A stretch of 64,000 nucleotides of DNA from Lucifuga dentata (Eukaryota > Chordata > Actinopteri > Ophidiiformes > Bythitidae): the NCBI GenBank assembly GCA_014773175.1, contig VXCM01005536.1, forward strand, positions 1 through 64,000. The letters are read 5' to 3'. Positions 22,579 through 33,180 of this stretch are shown in pieces; position 1 is the first letter of the stretch, and each line of letters begins with the position of its first letter. The notes under the pieces were generated by a model. It was given only the letters and a program-made list of their open reading frames with translations, searched no databases and was not told the DNA's origin. Both the position numbers and the translations under genes were made by a program.

Positions 22579-22865
22579 TTAAAGGACCATATTGTCTATT
22601 TTGCATGTTTGAGCCTAATATATTCAGTTTTCATACACATTATGTTACTGACAATCATTTCCCAAAGCATACTACTGGAATAGTGAATTAAAAATGTTTT
22701 TCCTACCTTCCAGACCTCCATTGGTTTCAGTTTGTTCTGCTATTAAAATCAACTTGTTGATACTTGAAACGTTCTTGGGATAGGTAATCCATCATCACCA
22801 ACAAGACGTGTATTCAGGTTTTTTTTGAAGTTATGTAATTTTAGCGTTTAAGTGCAATATATGGA
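22579..22865. mobile_element. TTAA MITE family A, rearranged half copy
   Basis: TTAAAGGACCATATTG and the left inverted repeat are followed at once by CTACTGGAATAGTGAATTAA and the interior in reverse order. The terminal repeat plus about 200 bp of interior from one half is present. The other half, including the second terminus, is missing. Confidence 0.7.
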
Positions 22866-23389
22866 GTGATCTGAAAACGCTTCCTCTTTTCACTTCTTCA
22901 CTACAGCACTTGAATGCGCCACTAGGAAGCATTTTCAGGAATTAAAGCTTTATCACGAGCGCTTTTTTGACAAACTTCAGGATGACTGTAGGTAAATATT
23001 AAGGCCGTTGTCATAATGAAGCTACGTTGTCTTTATACTCGTCGTCTTTATAATTTTTATCCGTTTTATTACACAGGATGGCGTTCTGAGACAAGAAACA
23101 GACGAGCCACCATGTTGAATGTTGTTGAGTGTGACATTACCAGCAAACGGCACTTTGATTGGTCCGATGCGTTACAAATTGAAAAAATCGAGCTTGATCC
23201 GAAAAAATAAACGCTGTAATTTCATCAAACGAAATTCCATCGTTCAACTGAAAAGCTCAGTTAACCAGGCATGAGTTCAAAAAATATTATTAACGTGCAA
23301 AATATTCACACTAATTATTTGCCTCTAGTGTGTAACGGCCTCAAGACATATACACTGATGGAATTTATATTTTGGTATCAATCGGGCGT

Positions 23390-23479
23390 CTCTATCAGCT
23401 GGTTCAGAATGCTGCAGCAAGGCTTTTCACGATCAAAAAAGACTTTGATTCTGGCCTTCTTCCTTCGGCTTCATACTGG
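23390..23479 (+). mobile_element. Short LINE fragment (L2-like)
   Basis: The translation gives LYQLVQNAAARLF followed by SGLLPSASYW. This resembles the LxLVQNAAAR...LHWLP segment found near the C-terminus of L2-type polymerases. Only about 30 codons remain. Confidence 0.5.
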
Positions 23480-23499
23480 ACAGAATTACTAGGATTCTA

Positions 23500-23730
23500 C
23501 GGTCCACCGAATGTACATGATGCAACGTGTAATTGGATATGAGGACAGTAACCCAGGCAGCAGGTCAGTATAGGACAGTAACGCATGCAGAGTTTATGAT
23601 TTTATATGCCTGAATAAATCGAGTTATAATCAGTTCATCTTGGATTACCTGGATTAAGCTTATTCCAATCAATCCAAGCTGATTTCAATCTGATTATGGT
23701 GTTTTTACCAAGCAATAATACATTTTAACA
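23500..23730. mobile_element. Old MITE-like repeat (family M, copy 3)
   Basis: It shares TGCCTGAATAAATCGAGTTA and AATCTGATTATGGTG with the other family M blocks. Confidence 0.35.
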
Positions 23731-24857
23731 GTTCAAAGGTAAACACAGTTAATTGCATATTTCTCTAGATATATAGAGCAAATATTATAACATCCACTTT
23801 TAATAAGCAATATTATAAATGGGAAAATCTATTTAACAGTGATTCACACTTTTATCTTTATATAAATTCTCTATATCCTGCATAAAGATCTAAAATATTA
23901 TCTGTTTTGTAGCTCTCTGATCATTTCTCTCTCTCATTTCACTCCTGTCTCAAACCCAACGCGTTATTTTGCTTCCAGCTGGTGAAAAAGCTCCGCCCAC
24001 TTCATAACAATAAGAATTTCACTCACGCTCTTTGTTCTTTGCCACTGATTGCCTTATTTCCAGGAATCTGAACATAATACAGATTCCTGAAAGTCACATG
24101 TCTGCAACAAACACTCACAAGCACAAAAAAAACAAAACACACAAACTCCCCTACACATGAACCATCACACAACTAGAAACCTCCTCCTTGCGTTGACGAC
24201 AACATTTACTAATATTTCCATTTCAGCGGGTAAGTGCTGACCTTTCTGCTGCTGGTCGATAGCAGCAGAGCTTTGCTGCTGGCGTTTCTGTAGACGATGT
24301 CCGCAGAGTTATTAGCATTTAAATGAGAAAGAGAAGTATTCTTAGGTATCTCAGAATGGAGCGTTTAGAACAAACTTTTCTCATCTCAGGAGAAGTGGGT
24401 GAGTGTGTCGGTGAGTCAGCTGAGGGTGAAGCTTTGAAGCTTTCTGATCACATGATCAATGGCTTGGACCACCTTCCTGCTCCCGATCTGTGGTTGCTGC
24501 CTTTGAGTAACAGTTTCCTCTGTTATTTTTAGAGGTGGTAGAGTCAGAAACTGTACTCAAGTAAAAGTATTGTTACTTTATGATAATAGTAACTCAAGTA
24601 AGAGTAGTCACCAAAATAATGACTTGAGTGAGAGTAATAAAGTATCTATTAAAAAGATTACTTGAGTAGTGAGTAACTTTGATCAAGCTTATTCTTTAGA
24701 ATAATCAACAAGCTATAAAGTGCTCCTCTGAGGAAAACAAATGCAAAGTAGCTACATGTAGCTTCTAATACAATCCAAATCATATCATATAAGAAACAGT
24801 AGACAGTAATAAATCAAATATTTACCACATAACAAATTATGACAATTCTGGCCCCCA

Positions 24858-25025
24858 GACAGTTAGCTAGGTTAGCTTCATGAATTTACTCAGAGTACAA
24901 CAGGAAAACTTGAGTTAGCATTAGCAGCAGCAGCTAGTTAAGACAGTTAGCTAGGTTAGCTTGATGAATTTACTCAGAGTAGAACAGGAAAACTTGAGTT
25001 AGCATTAGCAGCAGCAGCTAGTTAA
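24858..25025. repeat. 84-bp tandem duplication inside hAT copy 2
   Basis: 24858-24941 and 24942-25025 are nearly identical, differing at a few bases (for example TTCATG versus TTGATG). No N lies between them, and the hAT copy at 8 kb has a single unit, so this is a real later duplication. Confidence 0.85.
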
Positions 25026-25100
25026 GTAGCTAACGCTGTAGCTTACCGCCACGTTTCCTCAGGTTCCATGTTGATTCTTAGAAGCTGAAATGTCACATTT

Positions 25101-25268
25101 TTAGGAAGACAAAGACGTAACGTATTGTGTAGCTGTTGGTGTTAGTAGACTTTGTGGCCGGTGGAGGGGGTGAATATGGCCAGACAGAAATGCCAATGAT
25201 GCCAGGGACGAATAATTCCGTAATTGTCGCTGTTTCTCCGCGCCAGCCTTTCTCTTTTTAGAATCCAT
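25101..25268 (-). CDS. hAT transposase N-terminal remnant (55 codons), copy 2
   Basis: It starts at ATG 25268 and encodes MDSKKRKAGAEKQRQLR through LSS and a stop, with the same residues as at 8417-8584. The frame is intact in two independent insertions although the element is non-autonomous. This may mean recent common origin rather than selection. The ZMYM1/TTF-type hAT assignment rests only on the basic N-terminus. Confidence 0.5.
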   Translation of the reverse strand: MDSKKRKAGAEKQRQLRNYSSLASLAFLSGHIHPLHRPQSLLTPTATQYVTSLSS

Positions 25269-25431
25269 TTTTCATCTAAGCGCCAAGAAAATTATGAAAG
25301 AAAAAAATCGTGTTTGCTTCGTTTAAGTTCATTTTAATTCATATTATATTATATGCAAAGGTACCTGCCGGCCCACCTATCGTTGTCATGGAGATGACGG
25401 GACGCTAAATGTGATTGGACTAAAGCGCTCT

Positions 25432-25450
25432 CACACACACACACACACAC
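25432..25450. repeat. (CA)n short microsatellite
   Basis: It sits at the same place in the hAT element as the long TG run at 7987 in copy 1. Confidence 0.9.
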
Positions 25451-25735
25451 AGTGGAGCAGTCGCTTCCACTTTCTCTGCTGCAGTGGAGAAAGCGGAGAA
25501 TTTTGACTCGTTGCGTCGGAGCGATGTTTGTAATTAATAAAAGAGTAACGCAAAGAGTGCGACCAAATGTAACGGAGTAAAAGTATATGTTTTTCTTCAT
25601 AAATATACTCAGAAGTATGAGTTAAAAGTATCCTGCAATAAAAGTACTCAGTAAAGTACAATTTTGTGAAAAAAGTTACTTAAGTAAATGTAACAGAGTA
25701 AATGGAACGCGTTACTACCCACCTCTGGTTATTTT

Positions 25736-26830
25736 TGGCAGCAGGCTGAGTTTCATACGCTTCCCAGACTCTGCAGGCTCTGTGTTACTTTACGGCCCGT
25801 CTTGTTCGTCCTGTCCCGGGGAACCGCAACCCACAGCAGCCAGAATCCCACAGCATTTGAAGGAAATGGCTTTGATTTCCTTCCACCTTTCACACATCGG
25901 TTGGAGGACCGTACACCGGTCCTGACCGAGCTGGATAAACAAAACCAATGCTCCAGTGAGTGTGTTGGAGTGTGTGTGTGTGTTGAAGACAATATGATGT
26001 GTGTGTTGAGGAACAGGTGAGTTAATTTTTACCCGCCGCTGCTCTACATCAGTGTTGACGTTAAGTGAAAGGTAAACATTCTGTAAAATCACAGATGTAG
26101 GCATCGACGCGGGGATAAATTTGTGATTCTGAATGCGTCTCTGTTCTCCGAGGCTGGACGTCCACAGCGGGTTTTTGGCTGGACGTCCACGGCGGGTTTC
26201 NAAAAAAAAAAAAAAAACTCCTCTAGGTGGGTCATGTATGATTCATACTTAGCATGCGTCAGACTTCCTCCACACACACACACACACTAAACTTTCTGGG
26301 AGGTGCCACCCTGCAGCAGGGTTTATGTTGACCTGGCAGCACCCTGGGGAGATGTGAAACCCACGGTTACATCATTCAATCACAAGTTAAAACCTTTAAC
26401 AGACACCCAAGAACATGTATGTTTGACTTTCACACACATCTAACTATAAAGGCAGAAATCTCTGTCTGTGGCACCAACATCTCTAGAACCTGACGCTGTA
26501 TAAAGCTGATATTCAGCAGGTTTATTGCTCAGGACTCAAGGACATGCAGTGTCACGTGTGAAGTTGTTTGGATGAGCGGTTCTCAAATTGAGCTGTGCCA
26601 GTAAAAAGTAGTCCGCGTGGCAGGATACACTCCGTCCAGTGCTACAGTCTGAACCCGACCACGCACAGCAAACAAAGCTAGCTCAGAGGACGTGCAGAAC
26701 TAAATTATGGCAGGCTGCGGTGCACACCATAAAGTCCGGCCCGTTCCGAACACGCATGTTTTGAACGAGTGCTGCACATATTCTACATTAATTATAATTA
26801 TATTATATATTAATTATATTAATTATAACA
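25736..26830. other. Non-coding intergenic stretch
   Basis: It holds a short imperfect tandem of TGGACGTCCAC units at about 26150-26200, next to a homopolymer gap (N at 26201), and a CA run at about 26271-26286. No gene was recognised. Confidence 0.45.
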
Positions 26831-27200
26831 TCAGGCAGTCTCTGGGTTACGAACGAGTTCCATTCCCATGGCTGTTTGTAAGTCAGATTTGTACGTAAGT
26901 CAGAACAGTTACGTAAGGTGCATATTTAGTGTATATATTTTACCTTTCTATGCATAAGAAACATTAAAGAAACACTTCTAGATATCCTAAAACAGCTTAA
27001 ACATAATAATACCGCTGAACCGCTGACGACGCGCAATGTTTTGATGTGCATCGTAAAGTAGTGCACCGTTCGTTATTACGAAGCATTGTATATAACAAGA
27101 ACTTTTAATTTAATAGGCTTTATGGCGGTCGGTTCATAAGTACAGATTGTTCGTAAGTTGGACGTTCGTAAGTCGGACATTCGTAAGTCGGGAGTACCTG
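26831..27200. mobile_element. Pogo/Tigger-like MITE, copy 1
   Basis: The ends read TCAGGCAGTCTCTGGGTTAC and GTAAGTCGGGAGTACCTG, imperfect inverted repeats with several TTCGTAAGT motifs inside. The CAGGCAGTCCCCGACTTACG start is typical of vertebrate Tigger/pogo MITEs; this is family recognition. It is homologous to 60814-61098 in inverse orientation. Confidence 0.6.
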
Positions 27201-28085
27201 GTTTCCTTTTCTGTCACTTTACTGCAAGGGTCAAACAGAAACAAAATTAAATGAAAAACAGGATGGTTCCAATCAGTGAATGACTGATTCATTAATTCAT
27301 TAATCCAATGAATGAATGAAGCATATATTTAATGTAAATCACCTCAGTTTGGTCTCATGAAGCACACAGACTGCAGCATTTAAATAAATAAATAGTTTTG
27401 TGTTTCTATTTCTATTGCGATTTGTATGTGTTTGGGTTGTTTTTAATTTATTGTGTTTATTATGTTTCACTTTTATTTTTTATTCATTTTTTTCCATCCT
27501 TTATTTGGTAGTTTGATTCAGAATCAGGGCATTTGAAGTTTCCGTGTTTTCCACAATGAAAGAGCAGAAACTCATTATAAAAGCATCTAAATACGAGCTG
27601 CCAGTGTTCCTGCTCATAACAGAGCAGTTCTAAGTAATGTTTCTCTGTTCGGCCTTAAAAGAGTTCAGGGATGCCGGTTTTCCTGTGAGTTTGAAGTGGA
27701 GGCAGATCAGTTATGAGGAATAATCTGCTCTCTCCTGCTGGGCTGTTATCTGTTGTGCTGCTGACCTGGCACGGCATCGCTCCACGGATACTTCCTCAGG
27801 ATATCAAGGGATGCCAAGCAGGGAAGAGAGCAACAATTCCTTTTGGTTCTCCTTCATTTCCTTCCTTCTGATAGGAGCCTGAGGTCATGACCCCGTCCAT
27901 CAAACCCATATCCAGATTCTTCTCATCAAGCAGCTCCTGTCATGACAGAAATATATTTAGAAAACTGTCCAAACCTGCTGGTTGAAGCTTTGCTGTGTGT
28001 CACAATTAGCAAAGATGAGTTTAACTCTGTGTGAACATGGCACTTGTATGGAAACACGCTCAGACACTTTCACATGCTACACTAC
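27201..28085. other. Non-coding intergenic stretch
   Basis: No recognised feature. Confidence 0.5.
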
Positions 28086-28091
28086 CCAATC

Positions 28092-29105
28092 TATGGAATT
28101 ACATTTGTGCCAGATTTTGAGTCAAGTTTCATATTTCGAGCAACAAACATAAAATTTTGCATGTACATAATTTGGTTTGAGCAAACAAAAATCTATTTTG
28201 TGCTCAAAAAAATCAAAGTGTGTGCTCTCATAACTAAACACACTCAGAGCGTCGCTGCTGCTCAGCATCTCTTCGCTGCTGCTCAGGTTTGACTTTATGC
28301 TGCTCAACTTAGCACAGCGTTATACTGTGCCACAAGTATAAGCCAATCAGACAGACCCGAAGCTGTTAATTTCTGATTGGCCAGTCTCCTCCAATCACTA
28401 CATTTCCTGACACGATTGCCAGTCACTTTAAACTTCAGGAAAGCGCGGCTTTATTGAATATTCATCGAATTTATTATACCTGCTGGACAAAACAGGATAT
28501 TAAATCCTGAGAAAAGTGACACACACAGCCTCAATTATTAATTTTTACTATTATTACATCAAGTTTCTTTTTGAAATGTTGTGGATTAAACATGTTTCCT
28601 GTTAAAATTGATAAACCATAAAAGTGGCGGTGTGTGCTACACTCCTGTCATCTAGCAAAGTTAGTGCTAGTTTTAATCATTCATAAGTTAGTTAACGTTA
28701 GCTCACTTGCCAACGTTACGTTAGCAAACTTCATATTATGTGAGTCAGTTGGGATTCTGTACACAACAATTTCAAACGCCTACGGTCAGGAAATGTAGTG
28801 ATTGGAGGAGACTGGCTAATCAGAAATTAGCAAGTTTGGGCCTCTCTGATTGGCTGATAATTGTGACACAGTAGTAACACTGTGCCAAGTTGAGCAGCGT
28901 AATGTCAAACCTGAGCAGCAGAAAACAGATGCTGAGCAGCAGCAACACTGAGTGTGTTTAGGTATGAGAACGCACACTTTAAGATTTTTTTGAGCACAAA
29001 ATAGATTTTTGTTTGCTCAAATTAAATTATGTGTACAAAATTTTATTTTCTTTGATCAAAATGTGAAACTGCTCGCTCAAAATGTGGCACAAATCTAATT
29101 CCGTA
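28092..29105. mobile_element. Large palindromic (foldback) element
   Basis: About 320 bp at the left (to around 28415) reappears in inverse orientation at the right (about 28790-29105). Terminal TATGGAATTA pairs with TAATTCCGTA. The 6-bp repeat CCAATC flanks it at 28086-28091 and 29106-29111. About 370 bp of unique DNA lies inside. There is no transposase, so this is a non-autonomous element. The superfamily is unclear. Confidence 0.8.
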
Positions 29106-29170
29106 CCAATCAGGCCTGCGTGATTACTGCGTCTAAATCAATGATCAATCACCGAAATATAGTCAATTTA

Positions 29171-29728
29171 GCCCTTTTCAGACATGCAGCCATTCTGTTA
29201 GTTTACTGCCAATTTAACACTTTAACTTCATGTTTGAAAAGGACCCTGAGTCACTTTTCCATCACATTTCCCTCACGGCACAACTTTAAATAAATGTAGT
29301 CACATTGCCAGCAAAGGCATGCACAAGATCACGGTGCTAAGAGGTCTGACGTTTTTGTGTATAGCGTGCAGACCAATCCTGAGAGACCAGGAAGTGATGC
29401 TTTAAATTCTGCATCTATCACACATCTTTTATGAATGATAAAAAGGCTGAAAATTGGTCTAAAGTTCCAGAAATTGGAGCGCTGAAGACGAGCTAAGCAG
29501 ACAGCTAAAACAGTTGCTGTAAAACAATCTCTCTAACTTCCTGCATTACCCAGTCTCGCCTGGCAGATGCCAAATATGGCGTGAGAATTGCATCTCTATC
29601 CATAAAGGTTGTTTGAACAGAGACTTTGTGGCTTTTATAAAGGAGATCTATGTTTGAATGACCAAAAAAGCACCAGTTTAACAGAGAGCTGATGCCAGAA
29701 ATCTAACAGATCATGTCTGAAAGGAGAG
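29171..29728. mobile_element. Putative MITE with CTTTTCAGACATG ends
   Basis: The ends CCCTTTTCAGACATG and CATGTCTGAAAGG are inverted. The right part (AAAAGCACCAGTTTAACAGA, GATGCCAGAA) also occurs at about 38690-38750 with AAAAGCACCGATTTAACAGA. No convincing target duplication was seen. Confidence 0.4.
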
Positions 29729-30409
29729 AAAATGAAACATACTTCCAAATGTCAAATATTTAGGAGGTTTTCTTGGGTGATGTAATTCTGTGGAGAGCAG
29801 AAGAAAAACATGTTAAGGTGACTTGTCCGTTTTTATTTTCCAGCTCACGACTCTTTGACTCAGCAACACGTTTTACCCTTTGAAACAGAACTCAGTATCA
29901 AAAATCACCTGTTATTCTACTTTCTGTGCCTTAGTTCATCTATACCTCCATGATTTTTAACCTTCAGGAAGCCAAACAAAGATAACTAAGTGAAATCTTT
30001 AAAGATAGCTGCCTATTGTTCTCCATACATTACACTTTTCTGTGTTTCCATCTCCATGCCAACTCTGTAAACCAGCCTGGTTAAAGTGTTACGGTCTATG
30101 AAAACAAATCCTGCCAAAATCTCAATATTGGCATCGACATCTATTGTTTTTGCAGACAGATTACTCCCTTCCTCTCCCACACCCACACCCAGCCCACCCA
30201 CAGAAGTCACAAACACCCCAAGAATCCGAGGCTGGCAAAAGTTTGTATTTTTAGTTGTAATATTTAACTCATAAATTGAAATGTGGCATGTGGTACTCAT
30301 GTAAAATTTTCATATAATGTTACAGGCCAGAAGTTTGAGGCAGATTTAAAACTAAAACTTAATGAATTAAGTTTGGGGACAAGTCCGGCACCCAACCATT
30401 GAAAATTAG
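29729..30409. other. Non-coding intergenic stretch
   Basis: No recognised feature. Open frames of 62 and 95 codons on opposite strands overlap and are not called. Confidence 0.5.
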
Positions 30410-30695
30410 AAGCTGAAATTTATCCATTGCTTTAAATTTGAATAATGTAATTCACATCACGCATTATTAAAAAAAAAATTGAATAATATCTATTTAATTT
30501 GAATTGAACGTTAGTTGTTTTGACACCATAGTTACTGTAGGTTTAACCTCCTGTTCATTCATTTCTGACTGACGAAGCCGTTTGGATGGACGGTGAAACG
30601 TTTCAGAATTAAAAACTTGAATCCAGTTGAACTGACTGAGTTTTCATACAACATATCTACTGCATGGATGACTGAGAACCTTCATCAAAACATGT
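30410..30695 (+). mobile_element. Penelope-like terminal repeat, solo copy
   Basis: It matches 1480-1735 in order and orientation and ends with GGATGACTGAGAACCTTCATC. That tail also closes the inverted arm at 1318. It carries the third hammerhead-like motif. Confidence 0.5.
30563..30608 (+). ncRNA. Hammerhead-ribozyme-like motif, copy 3
   Basis: Stem I TTCTGA/TCAGAA and the core CTGACGA plus GAAA are kept; the free N7 position differs (C instead of T). Stem II is CCGT/ACGG. Compared with CCAT/ATGG in copy 2, both sides of one base pair have changed together, keeping the helix. Confidence 0.6.
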
Positions 30696-30835
30696 TAAAT
30701 ATTTTTCTCTGCATCCAAAAGCTGCTAATTCACTGTTCATTGTCAAAGTTTTTAACCACATGATCCCACCAATTGAGTCCTCGCTTATAACCAGATTTCC
30801 CATAAACTGAGCGTTCTAATCCTTCTTTTTTAGTT

Positions 30836-31631
30836 ACCTATATACTCCAATATTAGCCCAGTTTTTTGTTTTTTGTTTTTTTTTTTTACCAAATTTCACA
30901 ACGCAAATCGGGGGTCGGCTTATACACGAGTAATTCAAATCGGATCCCAGAGAAGGAAATTTCCAGGGGTGGAAATACTACCATTACCACTACCCGTGGA
31001 AAATAGTTTAAATCATACCTTAGAATGAGATATTTCCTGACTAAACATCTTCAGTTACGGTAATCAGCTGCTGAAATAAATATCATGTTTACCGGTACGT
31101 GGATTATTTTCAGAAAATCAGAGGACAATACCCAGAAAAACAGGTAATTTGCTAAACAAATAAATTGATGGAACAACATCAGGAGGTCGGCTGAGGGAAT
31201 TCCAAAACTCCGTATCGAGGAATGTTCCAGCACATAGACAGACCCGCATCGACTCAGGTACAGGATAATTACTGAAAACATGTAATGGGTGGAAAAAAAC
31301 TCACCATAATTACACAGCCAAATAAGTGCTGTGATAATTGTAGCTCATTTGTAAAGCTTTCCTTACCTTCATCAATACGATTCAGACGAGGAAGAGGAGT
31401 CCGGAAAACTTAATGTTAGCTAATGCCACTTACATAATCAGCTGTTTACCGGTATGTGGATTATTTCAGAAAATCACAGTAATACTATGACATTTCTCAG
31501 AAAAAACAGGTAACTTACTGAACAAATGGAACAGCATCAGGGGGTCGGCTTATATGCGGCTTATATTTCTTTAAAAATCTAAATTTGCAGGTCAAAATCG
31601 GGGGTCGTCTTATAGTCAAGTATATATGGTA
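30836..31631 (-). mobile_element. TA-flanked element, family D, copy 1
   Basis: It begins TACCTATATACTCC and ends CAAGTATATATGGTA, with inverted motifs GGGGTCGGCTTATA and TCGTCTTATAGTC inside the ends. Homologous elements lie at 49229-50030 and 59849-60597 in the opposite orientation. A TA duplication is consistent with all three. There is no transposase frame. Confidence 0.7.
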
Positions 31632-32339
31632 AAAACAAATTTTTGTGGACCTTTAAAATGCTTTGTAAAGCAATAGCTTGTAGAAATATAGTCACAGAAA
31701 TAATAAAAATTATTTTGCATTTCCACTACTCACCAACCAAAAAGAACCGGTGGGGATAAAATGACGCCACCTTCTCATATTCCAGTTAAAGCAGAAAGGA
31801 AGCATGTTGGCGTATCCGTGTTCTTTCCCCTTCCACGCTGACGTTTACCCCTCACAAGCTCAGAGGAAACCAGCGCCATGGTTACAGTTCCAATATCCAA
31901 GGGTGTGCCTCACACACATTATACTCCAACACACACACCACCCAGTAATGATGGAAACTGGCTTCATATTACAAAGGGATAAACGGTTATGAAATGGCAT
32001 CCTGACACCAGCGGCTCTCTTTGCTGACTCATGTTCTCTCTGTAAAATGAGTCTGAACACATTTTCTAGCACATCGGTTTCGCCAATACCCCTCTGAGGA
32101 AGGTGCCAATAAAGACTGACAGGCATGATTTGTCATCGTTAAACTTATCTCAGTCATCTCCAATTATCATGCTGTTTTGGTGTAGGCACACTTTGAATAA
32201 AATAAGTCCACATTGCTGAGTGAAGCTTAGAATAAAAGAAAGCATTCACGCCTGCATGGGAGCTCTGAGAGGCTTGACCTGAGTAATATTGTGTTTTAAG
32301 TGCTGTGAAAAACCGTTTAGTTGAGGTAAAGTGGCTAAA
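31632..32339. other. Non-coding intergenic stretch
   Basis: No recognised feature. Confidence 0.5.
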
Positions 32340-33180
32340 AAATAGGAAAATAGAGCACAGCCCACCATCCTCAGAACCCTGACCTGCTGCCTGTGTGTCA
32401 CAGGATTGATTTAAAATACTCTGACTGGTTTATAAAGCTCTGCACAGCTCAGGAACTAAAATATCTGAGATGATCCTGCAGCATGAACCCTGCAGACCTC
32501 TCAGGTTGTCTGGTTCTGCTTTCTGTTCTCAGAGTCAGAACAAAGCACAGCGAGGCAGCATTTAGTTCCTCTGGAACAAACTTCCAGAAGATCTCAGGTC
32601 TGCTTCAACCATAAACTCTTTTAAAACCAGGCTTAAAACTTTTCTTTTCAGCACTGCTTTTAATTAAACATTTAATATCTGCACTGAAATTCTATCTGGT
32701 GCCAGTTAATTTCACACTGTAACTGCACTATAGATTAATTGATTTGATTTTACCTTATTTTATTTTTTACTTTATCTTATTTTACTCTTGGTTTTTATTG
32801 TCCTTATTAATTTATTAATTTATTTATTGTTCTTATTGTCTTTTCTACAGAGCCCCTAAAAGGATATGATTAATGATTTGATAATGATTTCTCGTGAACA
32901 GAAACCCTTTCCGGTAGAAATTCTGGTATGACTTGATGACGTGTAGACACACGTCACACAGATCAAGATATCTTTGCCTTTTTGAATCCTGAAATATATT
33001 TGTATCATCAACCTTTAAAGGATATGTAGTTACTATTTGATGCGCACGAGAAACTAGTAATGTATTTTTTCACGTCCCTTTAGGGCTCTGTAAGTTTTAA
33101 TGCATTTTGTCTTGTGTAAAGCATCTGAACTGCCTTTGTGTTTGAATGGTGCTGTATGAATAAACTGCCCTGCCTTGCTC
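32340..33180 (+). mobile_element. 5'-truncated L2-like LINE with 3' end, split by a MITE
   Basis: Translated pieces read DLLPVCHRIDLK, then LSVLRVRTKHSEAAF, then FLWNKLPEDLRSAST followed by NSFKTRLKTFLFSTAFN and a stop. This is the classic C-terminus of fish L2-type LINEs, with frameshifts. The 3' end resumes after the inserted MITE with AAAGCATCTGAACTGCCTTT and AATAAACTGCCCTGCCTTGC. Confidence 0.8.
32846..33092. mobile_element. MITE family G, copy 1, inserted in LINE 3' UTR
   Basis: The ends are TACAGAGCCCCTAAAAGGAT and CCCTTTAGGGCTCTGTA, inverted, with TA on both sides. It shares GCACGAGAAACTAG and other motifs with 41863-42162. The LINE tail continues directly after it, so the insertion is younger than the LINE copy. 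Confidence 0.7.

Larger units (their letters stand above)
24530..25727 (-). mobile_element. Tol2-like hAT MITE, copy 2, complete
   Basis: The termini are TAGAGGTGGTAGAG and TACCCACCTCTG, an imperfect inverted pair of the CAGAGGTG type. The 8-bp direct repeat GTTATTTT flanks it at 24522-24529 and 25728-25735, the target-duplication length of hAT transposons. It is 1198 bp long with an internal 84-bp tandem duplication. The 55-codon frame is on the minus strand. It lacks a transposase core and is therefore non-autonomous. Confidence 0.9.
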
